Assembly: GCA_002803225.1 (NCBI GenBank)
Contig: NXFV01000974.1
Coordinates: 1 to 38,725, forward strand
Reading direction: 5' to 3'
Length of the DNA: 38,725 nucleotides
From: Gamarada debralockiae
Lineage: Eukaryota > Ascomycota > Leotiomycetes > Helotiales > Hyphodiscaceae
Shown piece by piece: positions 9,090 to 18,585 of this stretch; position 1 is the first letter of the stretch, and each line of letters begins with the position of its first letter. The translations under genes and the position numbers were made by a program. The notes beneath the pieces were generated by a model that had not been told where the DNA came from, made no database searches, and was given only the letters and a program-made list of their open reading frames with translations.

Positions 9090-11603
9090 ATGGATCACAT
9101 ACCTCTTCCTCGAGAGCCCATTCATGAGCCCATTCAAGTGCCCTACCTAGGTCAAAGGGCATATGACGGTGGTAAATTTGAGGATTACCCGCGACGAGCG
9201 GGTTGGGAGTCTCTATCAGCGACTGAGTGGCAATCCCATTTTCAGAGTCGTTCAAAAGAGCTGCAGAGCTTTCTGCAAACATGGCTCTTCTTCGGACTAA
9301 TCCGGGCCACCTTTGCGCACATCAAGCCTGTGACCGAAGCACACCTCACTCGTCCCGTGGGAAGTCCAGCACGCACGATTTTAGACACATCTAGTTTTCC
9401 AGAGCTTATCAAGGCGTGGCTGGAGTATTCGGAGGCACACCCGCAGACGAGTTCCGATAGAGTTAGAGGACCTCTCCGTCATGCGGGGTACATGACTGCT
9501 CTTCTGCAACGGAATCATGCTCGGTCAACTCCTGACGAGAGCGAAGGGGGAATCATGTCAATCACCGATTATCTGGACTACACGTCAATAAACCCATTGT
9601 CAGCAGAGGTATATGCCTCTGTCGTTCTGCTGGTTGAACTTCTCGCGGCTCTGAACTGTACGAAAGTTCCAATAGTACCTTACCCGGGGATTACGCCGTA
9701 TACCTTGCCCATTCGGCAGCTCTTCAAGCTGCCGGATTCCTTGATAACGAGCCGCATGCGAGCTGACGGATGGTGTCCATACATGATCACACTGCTGCAT
9801 CAACGGTACAACAGCACGGCACTTAGTTTTGTGAGCAATTTCGAAAGAATAGGTTTAGCGCAAGACATTGTTCACACATCTCTGAGACCCGCTGGAAATA
9901 CTGAAGAAGCTATTACTACTTCCTCCCAAGACCTATGCTCCGAAGCCCAATGTGCCAAACTACAGCTGAAGGAGGATCAATATCGCTCTCGACACACTGG
10001 ATCTTGTGACCAAGTCTCATGTTACGAAGTTGTTGCTGATCCCGATGAAATCCATACGATACTTACTGGCCCTGGAGACTCATATCCTCTAATATGTCCT
10101 CGACTGGATTTGGATGACGATTCCCGGAGAATCGACCTTACCACGTACCGTCCCGGACTGGAATATGTCGCCATCTCCCACGTGTGGAGTGATGGACTTG
10201 GGAATGTTCGCCGGAATGCTATCCCCTCCTGTCAACTATATCGACTAAGCAGGTTGGTTTATACAGTATCTGGCAAAGATTTGGGGACAACATATTTTTG
10301 GTTAGATACTATCTGCGTGCCTCCAGATCAAGCCCAGGACGATGAGGCACAGCAAGCAGCGTTGTCCAGAATGAGGACATCGTATGAAGCGGCAAGGATT
10401 GTCTTGGTACTAGATTCTTGGCTTCAAACTCAGCGTATGCAAAATTGTTCGGATGCTGAAGTGCTGCTAAAGATTTTGACGTCGTTGTGGAACACCAGAC
10501 TTTGGACTCTTCAAGAAGGCGCACTTGGTAAGAGACTTTTCTTCGAGTTCTCTGACGGTTTTTATGATGCCGATGCCGGGCTTCAAAAGCTTCATGGTGA
10601 GACAGACTTGCTGGTAAGCTTTCTATTAAAGCCAGTTATCTTTCAGCGCTTCGAAGATTTCCGGGGTTTTCGGAAACATCATCGCTCTATCAATCAAATT
10701 GTTGCTCTGTCTCATGGTTTACAGAGCCGCTCTACTAGCGTAACGTCCGATGAACCTCTGTGTCTGGGTACTATGCTGGGGCTCGATGTTCTGAAGATCT
10801 CAAAGGCTAGTCTAGAAACGAGAATGCGGGTATTCTGGAGCCTGATTGAGACAATACCTGCTTCCCTCCTCTTTTATAATGGACCAAGGCTAGAAGTAGA
10901 GGGATTACGCTGGGCGCCTTGCTCATTCTTGAGGCAAAGCTTCAATGGAAGGACAATAATCAATCCCTTACCCTCGTACACGCAAGAGTCAATTGCTGTA
11001 CGGACGGACCGAGGCTTACGTGTCAAATTTCCTGGATTCGTTCTGACCATTCCGACGACTTGGTCAGTTGGACAGCTGTTTTGGTTGCTGGATGATCAGA
11101 GACGTCTCTATTCAGTAACCACCCATATGGATGCAGTTAAAGGGGCCGTAGAATATCAGCAATCTGCAGAGGAAGTCTCTTCTCTAAGCGGCTCCTATAA
11201 GATCAATCCTTGGACATTTACTAGTGATGACAATTCTACGTGGCCCAGAGTGAAAACCGCCGCTGAGGGTATAGGACAAGATTCCTTCGAGTATGGAAGC
11301 CTCGCTCTGATCACTAAGTGGGAAGACAGTGAGATAAATGGCGGCTGGCGAAGTGGTATTCTTGGTGTGGTCAGGGAGACGCCTCAGATTGGCTGTCTTA
11401 TTGCCATACGTCGCGTTTGCGAGGTCACTATGACGAGAGTCAATGACGAGAAATCGCTGGAGACTTTTGAGCGGATTCTTACGGAATCCCTTTATCAGTG
11501 GGATATCACGGTCCCCTTCGGTACTCCTCACCCTAAAACTCGCTGCTTGCGCATGGCATGTGGCTTTGTAACCTCGAAAGAGCAATCATGGTGCGTTGAT
11601 TAA
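9090..11603 (+). CDS. HET-like protein B
   Basis: An 837-residue single-exon protein. The start MDHIPLP matches the starts of its paralogues. The N-terminal module (about 1-75) contains YPRRAGWESL and a TWLFFGLI helix. A Cys/His cluster follows at C283, C288, H302, C306 and C311. The HET core begins with AISHVWSDGLGN (about 361-372), then FWLDTICVP (about 403-411), a YEAARIVLVLD helix-strand and LWTLQEGAL (about 471-479). These correspond to the ALSYxWG, WIDAxCINQ and RxWTxQE blocks of canonical HET domains, in the divergent form seen in large fungal HET-like proteins. The variable C-terminal half ends in EQSWCVD. HET domains are known to drive cell death in vegetative incompatibility; activity of this subfamily is inferred. 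It is convergent with gene C, 79 bases apart. Confidence 0.9.
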   Translation: MDHIPLPREPIHEPIQVPYLGQRAYDGGKFEDYPRRAGWESLSATEWQSHFQSRSKELQSFLQTWLFFGLIRATFAHIKPVTEAHLTRPVGSPARTILDTSSFPELIKAWLEYSEAHPQTSSDRVRGPLRHAGYMTALLQRNHARSTPDESEGGIMSITDYLDYTSINPLSAEVYASVVLLVELLAALNCTKVPIVPYPGITPYTLPIRQLFKLPDSLITSRMRADGWCPYMITLLHQRYNSTALSFVSNFERIGLAQDIVHTSLRPAGNTEEAITTSSQDLCSEAQCAKLQLKEDQYRSRHTGSCDQVSCYEVVADPDEIHTILTGPGDSYPLICPRLDLDDDSRRIDLTTYRPGLEYVAISHVWSDGLGNVRRNAIPSCQLYRLSRLVYTVSGKDLGTTYFWLDTICVPPDQAQDDEAQQAALSRMRTSYEAARIVLVLDSWLQTQRMQNCSDAEVLLKILTSLWNTRLWTLQEGALGKRLFFEFSDGFYDADAGLQKLHGETDLLVSFLLKPVIFQRFEDFRGFRKHHRSINQIVALSHGLQSRSTSVTSDEPLCLGTMLGLDVLKISKASLETRMRVFWSLIETIPASLLFYNGPRLEVEGLRWAPCSFLRQSFNGRTIINPLPSYTQESIAVRTDRGLRVKFPGFVLTIPTTWSVGQLFWLLDDQRRLYSVTTHMDAVKGAVEYQQSAEEVSSLSGSYKINPWTFTSDDNSTWPRVKTAAEGIGQDSFEYGSLALITKWEDSEINGGWRSGILGVVRETPQIGCLIAIRRVCEVTMTRVNDEKSLETFERILTESLYQWDITVPFGTPHPKTRCLRMACGFVTSKEQSWCVD

Positions 11604-11697
11604 TTTGAATAAGAAACTAAATCTTATTATAATAGCTTACTTAGTTATAAGCTAGCTACGTGCTAGCCTGAATTTTGGTGCATTAATCAACGCACCA
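11589..11697. terminator. Inverted repeat between convergent HET-like genes B and C
   Basis: The 16 bases tggtgcgttgattaat at 11589-11604 are perfectly complementary to 11682-11697, with a loop of 77 bases. Both arms are the last codons of the facing genes, which encode the same W-C-V-D-stop with the same codons. Two smaller inverted repeats (tagctta/taagcta and gctag/ctagc) nest in the loop. The region must contain both 3' ends, so the two transcripts could pair or fold here. A termination role is inferred. Confidence 0.35.
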
Positions 11698-14103
11698 CAT
11701 CTGCGTTGCGGAGGTCAGGCAGCCTTCGTAAAAGAAATGCTGGTCATCTTTTACAATCATGGTCCTGTCCCCACTTTTTGCCACTTGAAGGCGTGATCCA
11801 TCTACAACTATCATTTCCGGGGTATTTGCAGAGGCGGGTAGTGCGGCTGAACTTGGGCCCGCCTCCTCTTCATCCCGATCCGCAGCTGGTTTATCTATTC
11901 TAGCCTGTTGCGTCGCGAGACTGCTCTTAAGAATAGCCTCCCAATATTCAATGATGCCAATGCCTTCCTGCTCTTCCTCGGTGATATCTATGCATGGTGA
12001 AACAAATCCTACGCTCTCGATATCAGTGTAAATGACATCGTTTTCGCCCTTTCGTACGGAAACCACCAATGCCGTCATTGAGTCGATAGATTTGCCCAAG
12101 TCGCTAACAAGCTCATCCACCTCTTTCTCCAAGATCAGGGCTAGTTCCACTCCTTTCTCGTTTGGTGGATCTTTTCTCCGCTCCTTTTGTTCAATATGAC
12201 ATCCGACAAAATAGTACTGGCGGTGCTGATCCCGTACGAAAAACCCCTGTCCCAAACGGGCCGTCCATGGTCCAAGTAGCATTCCACTACACTGAAAGTT
12301 CAGACCTGACGAGCTGCGACGGGCAAGTGGAGTGCTGTCTTGAAATACATCGAACGAGGTAGGTTCGAAGTCCTCAAGGTATGTAGGAAAGGGTTCGTCA
12401 GCGTATCCAAACAAGACAGCCATGTCAGTATTTGCCGCGTCAACGGCACGCAACTGCTGGGACGACAACAAAGAGCGTGGCGCCCAGCGCCATCCGTCTT
12501 TGTCGAGTGTATCGCCAGTGCGAAAGACAATCTTGGCCGGTATGGGGAGGAGCTCCCAGAACTTCTTCATTCTCTGCGCAGGCTCCACCTTCAGGATCTG
12601 CTCCATGTTGACCTGCGCTAGGGTAGTGAGGCAGAGAGCCTCGTCCGTGGCCACGCTCGTCGCCCGATAGCGCAGCACAGACGACGCAAAGTCGACGAAA
12701 AGACCTGACGAGACCAGATCTGGCCTTTGCCATGCGTTTCGGATCTCGTCTAGCAAGTTACATATCAGCGTATACTCGCTCCACCGCGGCCCCGATTTCA
12801 ACCGCTCGTGCAGAGCGTCATAATCCACAGTTCGGTCGGAGAACTGGACAAGCAGCCGTTTGGCGAGCACGCCTTCCTGGAGCGTCCAGAGCCTGCGGGT
12901 CCACCCCGAGGATACAATTCGAAGGGCGAGCTCGACGTCAGAGATGCCGGAGCAGGCCCCGCTCTGTATGAAGGAGTCGAGAAGCAGAACTTTGTTTGCA
13001 TCGGCGTAGGTATTTCGCATCAGCATAATGGCGAGATCAGTAGCTTCTTCTGGCTTTATGGGGCAAGATATGGTATCAATCCAGAAGGGAACAGGCCGCT
13101 CTTCAGGCTCGTAGAGAGCGTCCACCAGGCGCTGGAGGTGCTCCAGTTGGCAATGCGGCAAACTGTTGCGCAACGGGTTACCCAATTTATCGGACCACAC
13201 ATGTGAAATAGCAACATATATCAATCCGGGTTGACATCTGATGAGCCTCATACTCTTCTTCTCACCGCCCGGCTCGGCCGCGTAGGTAATAAGCGGGATT
13301 TGGTCGGCTTTCAAAGACTCGAACAGATCTGTCGCGTCTCCCACCACCTCTTCGCAGTCGCCAGATAGACAAACATGGGAAGTGCGGTATGTTGAATCAT
13401 CCAAATTTAGGACTAGGCACTGGCGTCCCTTGCAATCCAGATGCGTCTTCCCCTCCTCAGTCGCTGGCGGTTTGAACCTGCTGCAGAGGAAGAAGGAGGC
13501 TGGATCAAGCGTCGCGTTCAGCTTCTTTATCGAGCTGGGACACCAGCCAGCCTTGAACATGGCGGATCGAACCTCACGCGTGTGCGCAAATCCAGCCGCA
13601 AAGTGTTTGCCCGACAGGCCGGCCATCCGGCGGAGGAAGTCGCATAGGACGGAGATGGAGAGAGTTACCCGCGGGTCGGCGACTTGAGGTTCCTGGAACG
13701 CCACTTGCCGCATCTGCGAGTTGACAGTGGCGAGACATTGGATGATTCGGTCTTCATAGGTTGCTGCGGCGGCGGCGCCGAAGGAGGGCTTGCGGTTGAG
13801 GAGGTCTGCGGCGTATTGGCGTAGGCGAGCCGTGTCTAGGTACTTTTGATGGATGCACGTGAAGTCCGAATCTAGCAGACTCTCCCCGAAGAATTCATAT
13901 AGAACTCCAAAGAACAACCAGGACTGTAGGAGGCCATTGAACTCCTCGAATGAGCGTCCGTGGCTCGTGGGAGCAAAGAGCTCGACCCCGCTCCAGCCTT
14001 GTCGCTCTGGATACGTTGAGAAGTCGAGGCGGTCGTATGCCGTCGTGGAGAACAGAGGGACCCGGCGGGTCTTAGCTTCTCCAAATGGTAAGAGGTGGTC
14101 CAT
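11683..14103 (-). CDS. HET-like protein C
   Basis: An 806-residue single-exon paralogue of gene B, starting MDHLLPFGEAK. The N-terminal module has YPERQGWSGVEL and SWLFFGVLYEFFG. The Cys/His cluster is C224, C229, H243, C245 and C250. The HET core has AISHVWSDKLGN (about 298-309), FWIDTISCP (about 340-348), KVLLLDSF and LWTLQEGVL (about 405-413). The C-terminal half carries an acidic, glutamate-rich stretch near 660-740 and ends with FFYEGCLTSATQMWCVD. GC content is visibly higher in the first half of this gene than in its neighbours. Gene D lies upstream in the same orientation, with 261 bases between them. No defect is seen. Confidence 0.9.
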   Translation of the reverse strand: MDHLLPFGEAKTRRVPLFSTTAYDRLDFSTYPERQGWSGVELFAPTSHGRSFEEFNGLLQSWLFFGVLYEFFGESLLDSDFTCIHQKYLDTARLRQYAADLLNRKPSFGAAAAATYEDRIIQCLATVNSQMRQVAFQEPQVADPRVTLSISVLCDFLRRMAGLSGKHFAAGFAHTREVRSAMFKAGWCPSSIKKLNATLDPASFFLCSRFKPPATEEGKTHLDCKGRQCLVLNLDDSTYRTSHVCLSGDCEEVVGDATDLFESLKADQIPLITYAAEPGGEKKSMRLIRCQPGLIYVAISHVWSDKLGNPLRNSLPHCQLEHLQRLVDALYEPEERPVPFWIDTISCPIKPEEATDLAIMLMRNTYADANKVLLLDSFIQSGACSGISDVELALRIVSSGWTRRLWTLQEGVLAKRLLVQFSDRTVDYDALHERLKSGPRWSEYTLICNLLDEIRNAWQRPDLVSSGLFVDFASSVLRYRATSVATDEALCLTTLAQVNMEQILKVEPAQRMKKFWELLPIPAKIVFRTGDTLDKDGWRWAPRSLLSSQQLRAVDAANTDMAVLFGYADEPFPTYLEDFEPTSFDVFQDSTPLARRSSSGLNFQCSGMLLGPWTARLGQGFFVRDQHRQYYFVGCHIEQKERRKDPPNEKGVELALILEKEVDELVSDLGKSIDSMTALVVSVRKGENDVIYTDIESVGFVSPCIDITEEEQEGIGIIEYWEAILKSSLATQQARIDKPAADRDEEEAGPSSAALPASANTPEMIVVDGSRLQVAKSGDRTMIVKDDQHFFYEGCLTSATQMWCVD

Positions 14104-14364
14104 CTCTTGAAAATTCGTGTTTACTTCGAGTGGAATATGTTAGAGCGCAGAGAAACTAATAAGCTCTGGAAGTCACGGCCACGTGGCAAAAGTCTGGTGC
14201 GCAAAGCCTCACGGGGCACGTGATGTTGAGTACCCGTGTAGAATCTCTTATGTACTTGATTATGGAGAAGCCTCGGGAAACGAAAATGGATCCTCTTCCT
14301 AGAACTCGCTAATGCGCAATTTCCTAGAATCAAACACGTCTATGAACCAGTGTCGGCCCGTGTA

Positions 14365-16941
14365 TCAATCAAGGCACCATTTTTGATCATCAGAAAGTTC
14401 AACTCCCTCAAAGATATAGTGAATACCATCTTTGTCCACGGCCAGTCGTCCGTCCTCATCTCTTGCGCGTATACGTGCGGTGCGAAGCTCTTCATTCTCA
14501 CTCAACAAGCTCCGCATCCGAGCGAGCGATTCGTCACGTTCAGTAGGTCCCTCAGCCACATGCACCTCACGATTTGGGGGGTGTGATCCAGGCGCATCTA
14601 CAAGAGCCAGCGGCATATGACCTTGAGATCGTGAAATGTTGGCATCGCCCGATGTCAACGCCGGAGGAGCTTCGGTTTCAGCCTCGCTAGCTTCGACGAG
14701 TCCCAGTTGGATTTCGCAGAGCTCCGCAACTTTGTCTAGGAATTCACCAAGAGCTGGAATGAAGCCATCGACTCTCGCCAAGAATGCCGTATCTTCCGTA
14801 TTCGCGTAGATAATACCCGCTTCTTCGTCTACGTCGTAGATTGACGCCAGAATGCACGTCACGCTATTTTCTGGGGCATCGCCGTAGAATGCTTCGGTAA
14901 TGTTAGTCTTCATCAGCAAAGCAAGTGACCTGCACGGGTCTTCGTGGTCATCATCATCCGTCTTTGGATGAAGTATGGCAGAATGGATGCGGTGGAGGCG
15001 GAACCAATCTCGTCCATTCATCCTGACGAAGATGTCTTTCCCTAGGGGTGACCTCCACGTGTTCAAGAGAAGTCCGGCGCACCAGAACTGAAGACCACGG
15101 TCCGTCAAGGCAACAGAATTTTTCTTTGGAGTTTTGAATTGTGATTTCAGGCCCAAATCTTGAAAGATGGCGTCAGGTTGACCAAGAAACGTGGATGGTG
15201 CCCATCGAAAGCCTTCCTGAGTAAGTCGCCCCCCAGACCAGAAGATAGCCTGCGAGGATATAGAAGGAAGAACTGACCAGAACCTGCTCATTCTTGACTC
15301 CTCCGGTCCATTGATTATATCCTCAATATCTAGGCTACATAGTGTAGCTAAACAGAGAGCTTCGTCAGCTTTCACACTCGTCGCCCGCCACCGCAATCCA
15401 CCCGCTAGATAATTGAGGATATGACGTGGTTCCTCAAGCTCCATAGCCTTCCATATCTCCCAGAGCTCCGATATAATGGAATATATCGGCAAGTACTCAA
15501 GTGAGCGGGCATGGCGAATAGAGGTCATCTCGATGTTCATATGCAAAGTGAGAGATTCTATGTCGATGGCTTGGTCTGAAAACTGAAAATAGAGAACCCG
15601 CGCGAGGGCCCCTTCCTGAAGCGTCCACAGCCGCCTCGTCCAGTTACAGCAGATGATTCGAACGAGACATTCAGTGCGAAGTAGTGGTTTCGCTTCTGTT
15701 GTTGTTAGATACCTGTCCAGGACAAGTACTCGGTCGGCATCCTTATAAGTTCTGCGCATGAACGTGAGGGCAGCGTCGGCGGCATCGGCGTGATGAACTG
15801 GGAAACATATCGTGTCCATCCAGAAGAGAGTCCTGCGGTTCCCATTGCCACCTGGGAGATTATTAACGAGTTTGCTGATGCGTGCTAGCTGGCACCGCGG
15901 GAGTGAGTTCTCGAGGGGGTTCCCGAGACCATGAGACCATACGTGTGATATCGCTACGTAAGGCGTACCGGGAGAGGCTGGGATCAGCTTGATATTGCTT
16001 GGGTCACGTTCCTCGTCGTATTGTATAAGAGGGATGACGCCGGATAGCAAGATAGCAGCTAACTCGTCCTGTGAGACATCCACGGACCCACACTTCCCAT
16101 TACAGGCTGGTGTGTTATGGAGCGTGAGATATTTGCTCTCATCAAGTTTGAATGCTTTACAAGCTTGTGCGGTGCAGTTTTTGTGACTGGCTTGAGGCTC
16201 CGGCCTGTCAAGATTGCTGGAGAGATAGAGGGATGGCAGATCAAACTGATGTGCAACTCGGTGAATGTCATGCCTACACCAACCGTCGTCTAGCATTCGT
16301 GTCTGTAGATACTCCCCAGCGCCCAGAGCAAGCCTTCCACCAGCTCGGTAGGCGTCCCTTTTCGTTCCCAAGCTCTTCTCTATAGCGTCATAAAGAACTG
16401 CAATAGCGAGCAGGTCGACAGACTGTTTCAATGAGGAATCTGAGAGACTTAACAAATTGATGATCTGCACAGCGAATGCCAGGCAAGACTCTATGTGCTT
16501 CAGTTGGCTGCTCTGGTAGTCGATATCGGCAAGCTTGCCTAGAAGTGGCCGAAGAGGTACGGTGGAAATCACATGGCTACCGTCTCTCCCAATGCGAATC
16601 CACTTGTTCTCATCACCCACTGTTTGACTGCATAGAAGTCAGCAGCTCCGACGGCACCCTTCTCGAGGCGCGTTCTGGGAAGGCAAGACATGTAATGCAT
16701 ACCTCACCGCAGCCGATGACCCGAATACCTCTTCCAACAGACCGAAAAAGAGCCATGTCTGAAGGAGACACTTCAGCTCATCCAGCCGTTCCTCAATTAT
16801 GCTCGCCTGCGCGAGATCGAGAAGTTCCCAGCCGTGCCGTACAAGAAATGTACCAAAAGGTTCTTGATATTTGTCCTTTGCCCGCAGCGGTACTTCGATT
16901 CTTTCGTGCTGCGAGTTTGTCGGCATTAATAAATGATCCAT
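14365..16941 (-). CDS. HET-like protein D (two exons)
   Basis: Exon 1 is 16941-16703 and exon 2 is 16627-14365, giving 833 residues. The 75-base intron starts GTATGC and ends GCAG. This junction is chosen because it keeps frame (A-V-S-Q-T-V) and restores the N-terminal module (MDHLLMPTN, HGWELLDL, TWLFFGLLEEVFG) shared by all paralogues. The alternative GTGAGG donor brings in a stop. The Cys/His cluster is C231, C236, H250, C255 and C259. The HET core has AISHVWSHGLGN (about 305-316), FWMDTICFP (about 348-356), DRVLVLDRY and LWTLQEGAL (about 413-421). The tail reads GIHYIFEGVELSDDQKWCLD, matching genes A and C. It is unusual among the four in having an intron and in ending WCLD rather than WCVD. 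Confidence 0.88.
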
Positions 16942-17429
16942 TTCTCAACCAAATATCTGGCGCTAGGCCTTGATTCATACGAGTACGCTTGGTAATACAG
17001 GGTCTCTGTGTCTAAGGGTCGACTAGTCTTTTAGATGTTATTGGATCGTTGACCGTATATTGGAAGGCTGATTGTGAGGATAAAATGTAACTGGGGAGAG
17101 TTGCGTCATTTGAGGTAAATGGATCGCTATTAACTATCGTTAAACCCGCAAAATTAAGCGAGGAGCGAAGAACACCAAACGCGAGAACTGCGACTTTAAA
17201 CTTACCGACTACGTAACCAGTTTTTAATTAAACCCTTAGACTTATTAAAGAATTAACGGATGCAATTATGTAATTAATTAAAGCTATATATCTCTTACCC
17301 TAGAAGCGTGATTGCGAAAATATTTCAAAACTAGCGGAAACGCGATTTTCCAGCCCTGCGTTACGCGGCTCTGCCCAGCCTTCCCGATTTTTAAGCCCCG
17401 CGACCCTAAAATCCTTCTATTTTCGATAA
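16942..17429. other. Intergenic, partly AT-rich, unidentified insertion-like segment
   Basis: This is the upstream region of HET-like D followed by a compositionally different stretch. 17220-17300 is a very AT-rich block of ttaatta-type sequence, and 17320-17400 is GC-rich. A vague resemblance to the membrane-protein family (a VTRL and PRDP context near 17370-17405) could mean the remnant downstream starts here in another frame. I find no terminal repeats that would define an element. Confidence 0.3.
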
Positions 17430-17430
17430 C

Positions 17431-17802
17431 CCTTATAAAGAGGCATATTCTCTTTATAAACTGCTGGGGTGGGTGGCCTTCTTTGTTCATGCACCCAGCC
17501 TGGGTATGGCCACGTTGTCCAGTGAGTTTCTGTGCGTTGTCGTTCTGGCGGTCTCAACGCTCTGGACAGTGCACGGATTAGGATGTAGAGATGAGACAGT
17601 CAGTACGAGAATCCAGACACGTCGTTTTGATCCTGGCCATTCGCCAATGGCATCCATGTTTGCTAGGCTCCTCCTCGGCCAAGATGAAGAGGACTACCTC
17701 ATAAACCGGCGGATTATGCCTCTAAGGAAGAACAAAGTCTGGTGGCCAGAAATACAGAGTCTTGCAATAAGGTCACGTGACGGACGAGAAGTGACAGAAT
17801 AA
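17431..17802 (+). pseudogene. C-terminal remnant of a third membrane-protein paralogue
   Basis: Reading from about 17431, the frame gives LYKLLGWVAFFVHAPSLG, then GLGCRDE, ARLLLGQDEEDY and KNKVWWPEIQSL, ending at 17802. Each block lines up in order with the genes at 4247 (GWIGFGSHVITLGMATL, YARLELTTEEE, SWWNKYQ) and 18586 (GWVAFGVHVICIG, MGCDE, YARLALSDDEE, VWWHKYQ). The whole N-terminal two thirds, including any start codon, is missing, and a stop lies just upstream at 17407. It is the last quarter of a third copy, probably dead. It lies between HET-like D and the intact paralogue. Confidence 0.65.
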
Positions 17803-18585
17803 GGAACAACGTGGTTGGATTATTAAGGTTGCGAAGATACTAACGAACAAACCAAGTACAGCAGTCTGTACTTATAGACATAAATCTCCCCATTACTCAT
17901 AGAACACGTCACACTGTTCAAGTGATCTCTAAGTCATGTGATGCGTCACATGTCTCATGGTGCCTAGAACCAGAGTCACTGATTTCTCTTTCCAACAAGA
18001 TTGTATTGGAGAATCTAAGGAAGGAAGGGAAACCTCCATAAGGGAAGAATCCAGTGCTTATATAGGCAGTCGCCGGGGACTAGCCAGGGGGGTGCCAGGG
18101 GGCCACCGAAGGCGGTCCGCAAGAGAACATAAAGCTAAGTGATTCTGTATCCGAAAGTGTGTCTGTGTACGTGACAGATGAGTTGGATACATATTGTTGC
18201 AATTTGTGCCCATGCCTTAGGCCACCGCGTTTCAGATCACGTCTCACACCTGTGTCCTATTTCTTGGGAGCAGGAGCTCTTGATTTCCTTCTGTACAGTT
18301 GACAATACATACTGATTTCCCTCTTCGAATTACGTGTGTGAACGTGCAACCCAGATACCTATTGCTAGTGTAGTAAGGCTCTCATTACGGCTAGTCGGAA
18401 CCAGACCCCGAGTTCCAACACATATTTCTTGGAGATGAAATTTGTATGTGGTTGTATGGTATGGGCATTGACTCTACTTTTGTTATAACAATACACGACT
18501 ATTCGTTCTTTATGAAACAACGGCCAGCATTATTCCGGAAGCTCCACGCCCAAGTCCTTAGTACATTATCCTCCAACTTCATTGA
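17803..18585. other. Intergenic, possibly a degraded LTR
   Basis: No coding sequence. From about 18000 to 18424 the stretch has LTR-like features: a TATATA box at 18059-18064, and TTCCAACA at 18417-18424, which would read TGTTGGAA as a left end on the minus strand. I could not find a matching opposite end with a target-site duplication, so this is only a suspicion. Confidence 0.25.

Noticed and set aside
16476..16973. Plus-strand frame of 165 codons across the start of HET-like D
   Set aside because: Antisense to exon 1, the intron and the start of exon 2 of gene D, whose N-terminal module matches its paralogues.
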